Assembly (NCBI GenBank): GCA_031256575.1
Contig: JAIRQI010000114.1
Coordinates: 1 to 7,192, forward strand
Direction: 5' to 3'
Origin: Coriobacteriales bacterium
Lineage (GTDB): Bacteria; Actinomycetota; Coriobacteriia; Coriobacteriales; UBA8131
DNA length: 7,192 bases
Shown here: positions 1 through 6,391 of the stretch, piece after piece
Layout: every line of letters starts with the position of its first letter
Position numbering within the stretch: the stretch's first letter is position 1
Notes under the pieces: generated by a model
What the model saw: the letters and a program-made list of their open reading frames with translations, nothing else
The model's database searches: none
What the model was told of the DNA's origin: nothing
Made by a program: the position numbers and the translations under genes

Positions 1-721
1 GGCCGATGTTGACCAGCGAGAACAACATGTCGCCGAACTCATCGGCAGCCGCCGGACTGCCGCTGGGCTCAGCCTGGAACTCACTGATTTCTGAAGCCAG
101 CTGCTGCCAGACCTCTTCGACACCAGCCCAGTCGAAGCCGACCGAGATGGCTTTACGCGAGATGTCTTGGGCTTGCATCAGAGCCGGCAGAGCGTTTGGG
201 ACGCTGTCTAGGGTGCTAGGCGCTTTCTGGTCTTGGTTTTTTTGTTGACGCTCAATCAGTTTGATGTTATCCCAGAGCTCAAGGACAGCCTCGGGGCTGG
301 CAGCGGCTTGGATTTGCTCTTCTAAATGCTGGCGGGCTGCCTGTGTAAGCTCTGCTGCATCTAGAGCTGCGGTAGTGCCAAAGACGTGCGGGTGCCGGCG
401 CACCAGCTTTCGGGTGATGCCATCAATCACCTGAGCAAGCGTGAATTCATCTGCTTCGCTGGCCATCTGGGACTGTAGCAATACCTGTAACAGCAGGTCG
501 CCCAGCTCTTCGCGTAGGTCGGTCAGATTCTCGCGCTCGATTGCGTCAACCACCTCGGCGGCTTCTTCGGTGATATTGCGGGCCACTGAAGCATGAGTCT
601 GCTGCCTGTCCCAAGGGCAACCATCCGGTGCCCGTAGACGTGCGACGACCTCGACTAGTTCTAAAAAGGATTGGGAGAGCTCTGCTGATAAGTCACTACT
701 GGCTTTTGCTATAGGCTTCAC
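1..721 (-). CDS. mazG: MazG nucleoside triphosphate pyrophosphohydrolase (3' end outside window)
   Basis: MazG hydrolyses (d)NTPs to the monophosphate and pyrophosphate in the cytoplasm and serves as a house-cleaning enzyme. The frame is open for 240 codons and runs off the left edge; E. coli MazG has about 263 residues, so little is missing. The N-terminal signature GCPWDRQQ is at residues 34-41. The first MazG domain shows [10 protein letters not shown] (51-60) and EELGDLL (71-77), whose Glu/Asp residues bind magnesium. RRHPHVFG follows at 108-115. A second domain shows EISEF (211-215) and [12 protein letters not shown] (227-238). The start is GTG at 721, because the frame closes with TGA a few codons upstream and no other start lies before residue 46. 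A perfect AGGAGGT stands only 2 bases before GTG, an unusually short spacing. The start overlaps the end of the ABC ATPase gene by 26 bases, which suggests translational coupling. Family assignment is secure. Confidence 0.95.
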   Translation of the reverse strand, partial: MKPIAKASSDLSAELSQSFLELVEVVARLRAPDGCPWDRQQTHASVARNITEEAAEVVDAIERENLTDLREELGDLLLQVLLQSQMASEADEFTLAQVIDGITRKLVRRHPHVFGTTAALDAAELTQAARQHLEEQIQAAASPEAVLELWDNIKLIERQQKNQDQKAPSTLDSVPNALPALMQAQDISRKAISVGFDWAGVEEVWQQLASEISEFQAEPSGSPAAADEFGDMLFSLVNIG

Positions 722-1478
722 AGACCTCCTCCGCAGATCCAGACATCTTCACTACGCCTTGTTCCAGCCAAATCGCCTGCTTGCAAAGCCGCTCGACTTG
801 CTCGATGCTGTGCGAGACGAACAGCAGAGTCGTTCCATGTTTATCGATCAGCGTGTTGATGCGATCCATACACTTCTCTTGAAAAAACATGTCACCGACT
901 GAGAGTGCTTCATCGACTATTAGTAAGTCGGGAACCATCACAGTAGCGACGGCGAAGGCGACCCGGGCTACCATGCCTGATGAGTAATTCTTCATGGGTA
1001 ACTCCAAAAACTCCTCCATCTCTGCAAAGCTTACAATCTCATTGAAATTCTCATCAATAAAAGCCCGACTGTAGCCTAATAGAGCCCCGTTTAGGTAGAT
1101 GTTCTCGCGAGCTGTCAAGTCAAAGTCGAAACCAGCTCCCAGCTCGATCAAAGGAGCGATACGGCCGTTGATTCTAACCCGACCATTGGTCGGTTCCAAC
1201 ACACCGGCGATAATCTTTAGTAGAGTAGATTTACCAGAGCCATTGACCCCAACGATAGCAAAAGTATCACCCTTCTGTACGTTCAACGAAACATTGGATA
1301 AGGCCTTGAACTCGCGGTAAAAGAGTTGGCGGGTGACCAGTTTGAGGAGGTATTCTTTTAAGCTGTTCAGCCGCTCATTGGCGATATTGAAGACCATCGT
1401 CACATCTTCGACCGAGACGATCGGATCGACTCTGCTGATGGTTGGTTGCTTGACGGGTTTTTTTAGGTTCTTAATCAT
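696..1478 (-). CDS. wzt: Polysaccharide ABC transporter, ATP-binding subunit (Wzt/TagH type)
   Basis: This is the cytoplasmic ATPase that powers export of a lipid-linked polysaccharide through the membrane partner encoded just upstream. The 260-residue protein has Walker [10 protein letters not shown] (77-85), a [18 protein letters not shown] stretch (110-127) typical of Wzt/RfbB/TagH ATPases in place of a standard Q-loop, the ABC signature YSSGM (165-169), Walker B DLLIVDE (184-190), D-loop SVGD (193-196) and switch His223. I chose the ATG at 1478. A longer open frame reaches 1673, but its first 65 codons lie wholly inside the permease gene and look non-natural, while the ATG at 1478 follows the permease stop by 8 bases and has AGG about 8 bases upstream. 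The protein stops after the nucleotide-binding domain, so it lacks the C-terminal carbohydrate-binding domain of long Wzt proteins. The exported glycan (O-antigen-like, teichoic-acid-like or other) cannot be told from sequence. Confidence 0.93.
   Translation of the reverse strand: MIKNLKKPVKQPTISRVDPIVSVEDVTMVFNIANERLNSLKEYLLKLVTRQLFYREFKALSNVSLNVQKGDTFAIVGVNGSGKSTLLKIIAGVLEPTNGRVRINGRIAPLIELGAGFDFDLTARENIYLNGALLGYSRAFIDENFNEIVSFAEMEEFLELPMKNYSSGMVARVAFAVATVMVPDLLIVDEALSVGDMFFQEKCMDRINTLIDKHGTTLLFVSHSIEQVERLCKQAIWLEQGVVKMSGSAEEVCEAYSKSQ
724..732 (-). promoter_or_regulatory. Ribosome binding site of mazG inside the upstream gene
   Basis: On the minus strand GGAGGAGGT ends 2 bases before the GTG at 721. 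It lies within the last codons of the ATPase gene. The match to the anti-Shine-Dalgarno sequence is full, but the spacing is shorter than the usual 5-9 bases. It is the main support for choosing the GTG start. Confidence 0.7.
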
Positions 1479-1486
1479 TGCTTGAC

Positions 1487-2335
1487 CTATACAAAAAGAA
1501 TAAAGCGTTTTTGGGTGGCTCGAAATACTAGATAGCCAGCTAGGAAGGTGATTGCTGCGATACCAAGACAGACTAGGTTCTCTATCAGTCCTGGTGGTTG
1601 CCAGGCTGGCAGCCAAAGCTCCTGGTTGATGTAACAATGCATCAGGCTGGCGATATCGGCTTGGATACCACACATCGTGATGGAGCGAAAATAGGTGACA
1701 TAGTGGTACATCGGGTTGAACTTCATAATATCAATCATCAGTTGCGGCAAAATGCTTGACGAATAGAACAACGGGGTAGCATACGTCCAAGCTGTGAGTA
1801 TCACTCCCCAGAGGTAGATGATGTCAGCGAAAAAGACTGCTAAAGCTGACAGAAGTAGACTCAAACCGGCGCAGAACAGTGTTACGTAGAACAGCAATAA
1901 TGGCAAGTAGAGCAGGTAGATGGTCGGCCAAACCTGAAATAAAGCCATCACGATGACCACTGCAACTAACGACAAAATGAAGTTGACCAGCTCAAAGACC
2001 ACTTTGGCTAGTGGGAAGATCATTTTGTTGATGCGGATCTTTTTGATCATACTGGCAGCGGCGATTATAGAACTGGCTCCGCTGGAGGTTGCCGAAGACA
2101 TCAACGAGAAGAGTGTGGTTCCTAGAATCAGGTAGACAGGAAACGGTTGGGTAGCTGTATCACCACGAGAGAAGAACGAGAAGACTGCGGCCATCACGAT
2201 CATCATCAAGAAGGGGTTCAAGACACTCCATACGACTCCCAAGATGCTACGGCGATACTTCAGTTTGAAGTCTTTGGAGACCAGGCTGGAAAGGATGAAC
2301 CAATCGTTTCGGAGGCGGTCGTTGATTGTATCCAT
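1487..2335 (-). CDS. wzm: Polysaccharide ABC transporter permease (Wzm/TagG type, ABC-2 family)
   Basis: This is the membrane subunit that forms, as a dimer, the channel for a lipid-linked glycan energised by the adjacent ATPase. The 282 residues match the usual family length. The N-terminal cytoplasmic stretch carries the hallmark [16 protein letters not shown] (26-41) leading into the first helix. Hydrophobic segments lie near 32-54, 67-82, 112-132, 138-168, 172-190 and 254-271, giving the expected six-helix layout. [12 protein letters not shown] (186-197) and [11 protein letters not shown] (207-217) are the conserved loop motifs of ABC-2 exporters. The ATG at 2335 lies 9 bases after the dehydratase stop. 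No good Shine-Dalgarno sequence is nearby; the closest is AGGA about 16 bases upstream, so coupled reinitiation is likely. The stop is 8 bases before the ATPase start, which fixes the pair as one transporter. Confidence 0.94.
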   Translation of the reverse strand: MDTINDRLRNDWFILSSLVSKDFKLKYRRSILGVVWSVLNPFLMMIVMAAVFSFFSRGDTATQPFPVYLILGTTLFSLMSSATSSGASSIIAAASMIKKIRINKMIFPLAKVVFELVNFILSLVAVVIVMALFQVWPTIYLLYLPLLLFYVTLFCAGLSLLLSALAVFFADIIYLWGVILTAWTYATPLFYSSSILPQLMIDIMKFNPMYHYVTYFRSITMCGIQADIASLMHCYINQELWLPAWQPPGLIENLVCLGIAAITFLAGYLVFRATQKRFILFV

Positions 2336-2344
2336 TAAGTAGAT

Positions 2345-4453
2345 TCAGCTTCCTGTAGGTAAGCGGGGAGGGGCTATCTCCCCGCTGAGTGAGGTGGGTG
2401 AGGTTGGAGGGGCTGATGAAGCGCTTAAGGTAGGTGAGGTTACCATGCCAGGTTGCATTTCCTCGTCGGGTGGAATCGTTGGAGCTACACCATCGGGTGA
2501 AGTTGACAGAGTTCTAGAATCCGTATGGATAGTTTGGCAAGATGGGGCTTCCCCGCCGGAAGTAACAGGTGAGGTAGTTTGGCTGGACGCACCGTTAGTG
2601 TTGGCTTGCTGGCTTGACGCATTATGCCGATAGGTCGGCACCTGTTCGGCTAGACAGTCGATAATCGATTGCTCGTCACCATTCAAGCAAGCTTCCAAAG
2701 CTCTCAGCTTAGCTTGGACAGTTTCGGTGCTCTCCGGTATTGCTGTCGAAACCAATATGCCATTGACTTCAGTCGGTAACGTGGTCTCCGAATCCATCAA
2801 CAGCTCCTCAAAGAGCTTCTCCCCAGGCCTTAACCCGGTGTACTTGATCTCGATATCGACATCCGGAGTCATCCCAGAAAGCTTGATTAGGTTGCGAGCC
2901 AAATCATCGATCTTCACCGGCTCGCCCATCTCCAGAATGAAAATCTCTCCTCCCTTGGCCATACCGCCGGCCTGAATGACCAGGCGCGAGGCTTCCGGGA
3001 TTGTCATGAAGTAGCGGGTGATATCAGGGTCGGTCACAGTCACCGGACCAGCCTCGGCAATCTGGCGTTGAAAGATCGGCAACACCGAACCATTCGATCC
3101 CAGCACGTTGCCAAAGCGGACCGCTGCGAACTTGGTCGGTGAGATTTGAGCGAAGCGTTGGATAATCATCTCACCCAGACGTTTAGTTGCTCCCATCACG
3201 CTGGTCGGATTGACTGCTTTGTCAGTTGATATATGGATAAAGTACTGGACTGCGTTACCGACAGCAGCTTCTGCCACGTTGAGAGTACCGAAGACATTGT
3301 TTAGTACCGCTTCGCGCGGATTGTTTTCCATCAATGGTACGTGTTTGTGGGCAGCGGCATGAAAGACCACCTCTGGTTGATAGGTGCTAAAGAGCTTCTC
3401 CAGTCGTTTTTTATCGCGGATTGAGCCAATCTCTACCACGACTGGGATTTCTGGATAGCGGTCGCTTAGCTCTCGTTGCAGGTCATTAGCGGTGTTCTCA
3501 TAGATGTCGAAGATGATCAGCTTAGCAATGCCGACAGCAGCTACCTGACGAGCCAGTTCTGAACCAATCGATCCCCCACCACCGGTGATCATAACTGTTC
3601 GTCCTGCAAGATAGCCGCTGACTAACCGGGTGTCTAAAACCACTTCGTCGCGCGAAAGCAAATCTGCCAACTGCACCTCGCGTAGCTGTACACCGCCTAG
3701 TTCTTCCATGCGCAGGTTACGAACGTTGGGCAACGTCAACAGCCGGCAGTTGGTCGAGAGGCAGATGTCATAGATACGCCGCCGTTGATCTGGTGTCGCA
3801 GAAGGTATAGCCACTACAATCTGTTCGATTGCCAGGGTGCGAACCAGGTCTTGAATCATTTCGGTCGAACCGACCACTTTGATGTTATGAATGCGCAGAC
3901 CGTGTTTAGAGACATCGTCGTCTACGCAAGCTACCGGTATACCTTGCATGGAGTAATCTCCTGCTGTCATACGGTTGATGGTCAGCGAACCGGTCTCGCC
4001 AGCTCCAACAATCAAGGTCCTACGGCGAGAAACATTGTTCGGCCGCTGGTTGATCAGCTGCTTGCCATGGCGCCAATAGCGAAAGGCAAAACGCGCGCCA
4101 CCAGTCAAGACGACTAGAACAAACCAAGCCAGTAGATAGACCCGGATGGGCAAACGGTTGCCGGCGACATAATGGACGACAGCAGAGACCGGCACCGAGA
4201 TTACTGTGGCATAGACAATCTGCAGCATCTCATTGGTGGAGGCGTATTCCCAGAGGTTGTTGTACATACGCAAGATAATAAAGATGCCAAAATTGACTAC
4301 TGCGACAATACCGAAGAGAAAGATCCAGTCAGTAGTGGCAAATATATCATCGCCTTGACTGGTTCCAAAAGTAGCAAAAATAAAGGCTATATAGGTGGCA
4401 AAGATGTCCCAGAGAATCAGGAACACCGCCTTCCCGCTCAGCCTGACATTCAT
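2345..4453 (-). CDS. Membrane-anchored NDP-sugar 4,6-dehydratase/epimerase (PglF/WbpM/CapD family) with Ser/Thr/Pro-rich tail
   Basis: This family converts UDP-GlcNAc-type sugars to 4-keto-6-deoxy intermediates for bacillosamine, QuiNAc or FucNAc; the exact substrate cannot be read here. The 702 residues begin with about four membrane helices (near 9-30, 43-62, 77-97, 104-120). A first Rossmann-like region follows, with LIVGAGETGS (147-156). The catalytic short-chain dehydrogenase domain carries TGGGGSIGSEL (290-300), FHAAAHKHVPLME (364-376), STDKAVNPTSVMGATKR (409-425), where the family's Met420-x3-Lys424 replaces Tyr-x3-Lys, and RFGNVLGSNGSV (446-457). The fold ends with TGLRPGEKLFEELL (539-552). 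Residues about 610-702 are an unusual low-complexity tail rich in Ser, Thr and Pro with four TSP triplets. AGGAGGT lies 10 bases before the ATG, a slightly long spacing. It is the first gene of the dehydratase-permease-ATPase-mazG operon. Family call is very firm; no gene name is given because the product is uncertain. Confidence 0.93.
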   Translation of the reverse strand: MNVRLSGKAVFLILWDIFATYIAFIFATFGTSQGDDIFATTDWIFLFGIVAVVNFGIFIILRMYNNLWEYASTNEMLQIVYATVISVPVSAVVHYVAGNRLPIRVYLLAWFVLVVLTGGARFAFRYWRHGKQLINQRPNNVSRRRTLIVGAGETGSLTINRMTAGDYSMQGIPVACVDDDVSKHGLRIHNIKVVGSTEMIQDLVRTLAIEQIVVAIPSATPDQRRRIYDICLSTNCRLLTLPNVRNLRMEELGGVQLREVQLADLLSRDEVVLDTRLVSGYLAGRTVMITGGGGSIGSELARQVAAVGIAKLIIFDIYENTANDLQRELSDRYPEIPVVVEIGSIRDKKRLEKLFSTYQPEVVFHAAAHKHVPLMENNPREAVLNNVFGTLNVAEAAVGNAVQYFIHISTDKAVNPTSVMGATKRLGEMIIQRFAQISPTKFAAVRFGNVLGSNGSVLPIFQRQIAEAGPVTVTDPDITRYFMTIPEASRLVIQAGGMAKGGEIFILEMGEPVKIDDLARNLIKLSGMTPDVDIEIKYTGLRPGEKLFEELLMDSETTLPTEVNGILVSTAIPESTETVQAKLRALEACLNGDEQSIIDCLAEQVPTYRHNASSQQANTNGASSQTTSPVTSGGEAPSCQTIHTDSRTLSTSPDGVAPTIPPDEEMQPGMVTSPTLSASSAPPTSPTSLSGEIAPPRLPTGS
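2362..2386. promoter_or_regulatory. GC-rich hairpin at the dehydratase/permease junction
   Basis: AGCGGGGAG (2362-2370) and CTCCCCGCT (2378-2386) form a perfect 9-base-pair inverted repeat with a 7-base loop. On the transcribed minus strand it falls within dehydratase codons 690-698 and ends about 27 bases before the permease ATG. No run of U follows, so it is not a standard intrinsic terminator. It could pause ribosomes, mask the weak permease start, or protect or process the message. The structure is seen directly; the role is inferred. Confidence 0.5.
2396..2575 (-). repeat. Short dispersed repeats encoding TSP in the dehydratase tail
   Basis: The octamer ACCTCACC (minus strand) occurs exactly at 2397-2404, 2433-2440 and 2568-2575. 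A one-mismatch copy is at 2496-2503. All four are in the same reading frame and encode Thr-Ser-Pro at residues 684, 672, 627 and 651. The identical codons suggest growth of the tail by local duplication rather than independent selection of residues. Confidence 0.5.
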
Positions 4454-4463
4454 CAGATCGTAA

Positions 4464-4492
4464 ACCTCCTGTTCAGACAGTCTATTGTAACA
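4464..4492 (-). promoter_or_regulatory. Candidate extended -10 promoter and ribosome binding site for the dehydratase operon
   Basis: On the minus strand TGTTACAAT (4492-4484) fits the extended -10 pattern TGnTAnnnT (TACAAT against TATAAT). No good -35 hexamer stands 16-18 bases upstream, which is tolerated in extended -10 promoters. The predicted start near 4477 would give a short leader of about 24 bases containing AGGAGGT (4470-4464) before the ATG at 4453. The arrangement would let the dehydratase operon be transcribed independently of the genes to its right. Confidence 0.45.
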
Positions 4493-4599
4493 TGATGGTA
4501 GTTCTTAAAGCTAACAGCTCAGGAGCGATGTTGGCAGACTGTATCGGAGTGATATGCAGGTTTGTGTGAGCTATTAATCCCTATCTCTTGTTACAAGCT

Positions 4600-5657
4600 C
4601 TAAGCCAAGTACTCATCCCCATCTCGAATCCCTAGTAGGTTGCGCAACCTGCGGTGAGCTTTGTAGAAATCATTAGCGTTGTTATGCATTAACCTCCTAC
4701 CAAAATAAATAGCCAGTTGCCTTGCTATTCGTTCGAGTTCATAAGTGCTGTTGACCTGTTGTTTTGTCACTGTGATGACGGTTACTCCCATCGCTTGTAG
4801 ACTGTTACGTTTCATTGAGTCGCGCGCAATTTGCTTAGATCCTGAATGATACTTGTCACTGTCGTATTCCATAGCCAGTTTAGTTTTCGCCAATATAAGT
4901 CACATCGATTCTAGCTCTTGCTGGAATTCTGTTTAGCTGCCTTGACTGGAGTTATCGGTATGTTGAGTTCAGGCAGTTCAAAACCGTAGCCACCATAATG
5001 AAAAGGCAAGGTAAGTAGAATAATGAGTGCTGTTTCCATTGGTGAGGCTGAACCATTGGTTATGAAGCGTAAGCTGCTTGAAGTCTGCCTTTGATTGATT
5101 GAATTCCTCATTTGATAGTAAAAAGCAGATAGTTTCTCTTTACTGGTGAGAGCTGGTCGCTCTATAAAGCCCTTGTCCACAAACGAGGGATCGCTACGGA
5201 CAGCGTTGTTGGCAGGCAATGAATACGATCCGCAGAATTCGAGTGCTAATTGAAGCTTTTTCGGTAGAGGTAGTTTGCCTGCAAGTTGATAATAACAAAG
5301 CTCAGGAGATGCTACATACAACCCATTGCCGACATCAATGATGCTACCCTCTGGCAGATCTCTACTAAATACATGTGCTCGGATTATTTTCGATTTCTTG
5401 ATTGATTCGCGTGCTCTTACCGTGATTTCAAGAGGATAGGTAAGACCTCGAACATCTCTTAGCTTCAATTCTTTGAATCTAGGAATCTCAGCCGGAGGGT
5501 TCTTCCTTCGATGACGATGATTCCGGTCAATCTGTGTCATACCATGCAAACGCCAATACTCCAAGGCAGATTTATGTGTGATGAATAGTTCCATGCCAGA
5601 AATATTACAGTTGGTGCTTGAAAAGCATCCATATCGGCATTTTTTTGTGCTAGACAT
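4600..5657 (-). pseudogene. Broken endonuclease-like gene (DUF559/very-short-patch-repair-like C-terminal domain)
   Basis: Two adjoining frames make up one decayed gene. The upstream frame (5657-4911) has SPELCYYQLAGKL (117-129) and NGSASPMETALIILL (201-215), then reaches TAG at 4911-4913. Reading through this stop continues as NRCDLYWRK. The last segment, in another frame (4890-4600), gives TKLAMEYDSDKYHSG and ITVTKQQ. One missing A in the AAAA run at 4884-4887 accounts for the shift: restoring it yields RCDLYWRKTKLAMEYDSD, the conserved core of PD-(D/E)xK-like DUF559 proteins, with the remembered residue spacing. So one nonsense mutation and one single-base deletion lie within about 30 bases. 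The likely original start is the ATG at 5594 (MELFITHKSALEYWR), giving about 331 residues if repaired; the 21 codons before it look non-natural. The function of the intact family is unclear to me (nuclease-like fold, defence or toxin-antitoxin role guessed). Taxonomic resemblance to Coriobacteriia proteins is from memory. Confidence 0.75.
4911..4913 (-). other. In-frame stop interrupting the endonuclease-like gene
   Basis: TAG on the minus strand splits the reading frame between KQNSSKS and NRCDLYW. Relatives, as remembered, carry an aromatic residue near this place, so a Tyr codon changed to TAG by one substitution is a simple explanation. Confidence 0.6.
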
Positions 5658-5856
5658 TTATCGGTGTTTCAACTCCAAGCTATCTATCAGGTATTTTACA
5701 TACCACTTGACAACGACTTCTCGTTCGAAGCAATAAAATCTTCCGATTTGGATGCAAATGAACCACCAACCTTCCAATCTTTGGCAAGCATCAATATCTG
5801 GCTCGCCGTTTGGCTCGCCGATTAGTAGTCAGCAAACTAGTCAAACTCAGCCAGCA

Positions 5857-5914
5857 CCGGCCTATGTGGATAAGACCTTCGTATTTCTCCACATTTGCTT
5901 TAAGGATAGGCTGG
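5857..5914. repeat. Imperfect long inverted repeat
   Basis: CCGGCCTAT (5857-5865) can pair with ATAGGCTGG (5906-5914) with one G-T pair, and inside it TGTGGA (5865-5870) pairs with TCCACA (5888-5893). The 3' side carries about 12 extra unpaired bases. There is no following T-run on either strand, so it is not a clear terminator. Confidence 0.35.
5865..5893. promoter_or_regulatory. Facing pair of DnaA-box-like sites
   Basis: TTATCCACA, the consensus DnaA box, lies on the minus strand at 5873-5865. TTCTCCACA, one mismatch away and within the broader actinobacterial pattern, lies on the plus strand at 5885-5893. The two face each other with 11 bases between. A third such word, TTGTCCACA, is at 5173-5181 inside the endonuclease remnant. 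The words are seen directly; DnaA binding is inference and chance is possible. Confidence 0.35.
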
Positions 5915-5935
5915 GTTATTGATACTTGCTCATGC

Positions 5936-6136
5936 TCATCTGCAAGTGAGCTGAAGATGGAGTTCGATACCTACCTCTAGAACTATGAGTGTTTGGTAAA
6001 GATCTGCAATTGGAGTCTCTACTATGAATTTACTGATTTCAGTCACGCTTTCGTTAGTGCGATGCTTGTCTGCTCTACGTAGAAACAAAGACCAAGCAGA
6101 AGAGTCAATAAGCATTAACGAGTCAGCCTTTGCCAT
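5936..6136 (-). pseudogene. vapC: Truncated VapC-like PIN-domain toxin
   Basis: VapC toxins are PIN-domain ribonucleases that cleave tRNA or other RNA. The 66-residue frame contains the PIN start LMLIDSSAWSLFLRR (7-21), with the first catalytic Asp at residue 10 (D10), then NESVTEISKFIVETPIA (28-44). After that the resemblance stops, and the frame ends at less than half of the usual 125-140 residues. The later catalytic acidic residues are absent. A different minus-strand frame just after the break reads RGRYRTPSSAHLQ (about 5987-5949), which faintly resembles the GxxR...DL region of some PIN toxins, so a frameshift plus internal deletion is possible. The ATG at 6136 follows the antitoxin stop by 2 bases (TAATAATG), the typical coupled vapBC layout; a second ATG, at residue 8 (MLIDSS), may be the original start. 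Toxin identity is fairly sure, and activity is unlikely. Confidence 0.68.
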
Positions 6137-6138
6137 TA

Positions 6139-6348
6139 TTAGCCATTCGATTGCAGGCTGCGTATGGCTTTGTAAGCATAATCTTCATCATAATCAATAG
6201 TTCCTTGTAGCTTGATTATCTCTTGTGATTTGCGGTGGCGTATAAACTCCTCTAAAGCGAGAGTGAAAGTCGCTTTCTTTGTTCTCAACCTCCCTACTTG
6301 TAAGGCAAGGTCAAGTAAATCATTGTCTATTGCCAGGTTTGTAGCCAT
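6139..6348 (-). CDS. vapB: VapB-like antitoxin of a type II toxin-antitoxin pair
   Basis: VapB antitoxins bind and block their VapC partner with the C-terminus and repress their own operon with an N-terminal DNA-binding part. The 69-residue protein starts MATNLAIDNDLLDLALQVG, followed by RTKKATFTLALEEFIRHRK (22-40), the ribbon-helix-helix-like part of this family. It ends in GTIDYDEDYAYKAIR (49-63), the usual toxin-contact tail. I chose the ATG at 6348 because AGAGG stands 5 bases upstream and the protein then starts exactly like relatives; the longer frame from 6399 adds 17 unusual residues (MTFCVRAC...) that cover the likely promoter. The gene appears fully intact, unlike its toxin neighbour 2 bases downstream. 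An inverted repeat just upstream is a candidate autoregulatory operator. Confidence 0.85.
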   Translation of the reverse strand: MATNLAIDNDLLDLALQVGRLRTKKATFTLALEEFIRHRKSQEIIKLQGTIDYDEDYAYKAIRSLQSNG

Positions 6349-6359
6349 GTTTCCTCTTT

Positions 6360-6391
6360 CTGTGTAGCGTTTCACACAAGCTCTTACACAG
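6360..6391. promoter_or_regulatory. Candidate VapB operator (inverted repeat upstream of vapB)
   Basis: CTGTGTA (6360-6366) and TACACAG (6385-6391) are perfect inverted arms separated by 18 bases, starting 11 bases upstream of the antitoxin ATG. TGTG/CACA words recur between and beyond them. Inverted repeats in this place are typical of vapBC autoregulation. I see no clear -35/-10 pair to place the promoter exactly. Confidence 0.4.

Larger units (their letters stand above)
5758..5922 (+). pseudogene. Possible N-terminal relic of a Gln/Pro/Ser-rich protein (TM2-domain type guessed)
   Basis: A 54-codon plus-strand frame from ATG 5758 (an in-frame ATG also at 5752) reads MNHQPSNLWQ, then SQQTSQTQPAPAYVDKTFV (23-41), then an unrelated-looking end. 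A Gln/Pro/Ser-rich leader ending in a charged Asp-Lys just before hydrophobic residues resembles the start of small TM2-domain membrane proteins, but the TM2 helices themselves are absent. No Shine-Dalgarno sequence is visible. It would be the only plus-strand gene here. It may equally be chance; the call is weak. Confidence 0.2.
5658..5935. other. 278-base segment without a convincing gene
   Basis: This stretch between the endonuclease remnant and the truncated toxin has no tRNA-like fold and no reading frame I can trust. It contains a small plus-strand frame (5758-5922) that may be a relic, a 12-base tandem near-repeat (TGGCTCGCCG at 5799-5808 and 5811-5820), and a facing pair of DnaA-box-like words within an imperfect long hairpin (5857-5914). 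A minus-strand frame that ends in TAA directly before the ATG at 5657 has no good start codon or ribosome binding site. Confidence 0.5.

Noticed and set aside
1479..1673. A 65-codon upstream extension of the ABC ATPase frame
   Set aside because: It lies wholly inside the permease gene, has no family resemblance, and the ATG at 1478 fits the usual start and gene spacing.
2147..4495. Several plus-strand open frames of 60-110 codons opposite the permease and dehydratase genes
   Set aside because: They are antisense shadows of well-supported genes and show no domains or ribosome binding sites.
4600..4893. A stand-alone 97-residue protein from TTG at 4893
   Set aside because: It lacks a ribosome binding site and is plainly the C-terminal part of the interrupted upstream gene.
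4890..4913. Another frame giving RARIDVTYIGEN as the bridge between the two endonuclease fragments
   Set aside because: It needs two frameshifts, whereas reading through one TAG plus one missing A gives RCDLYWRKTKLAMEYDSD, which matches the family core better.
5799..5820. Two copies of TGGCTCGCCG at a 12-base period, considered as the start of a repeat array
   Set aside because: Only two copies are present with no spacer or leader pattern, so it is neither a CRISPR nor a meaningful tandem array.
5658..5825. Minus-strand open frame with EGWWFICIQIGRFYCF ending at TAA directly before the ATG at 5657
   Set aside because: It has no ATG or GTG start, no ribosome binding site and no family I recognise; a chance frame is more likely.
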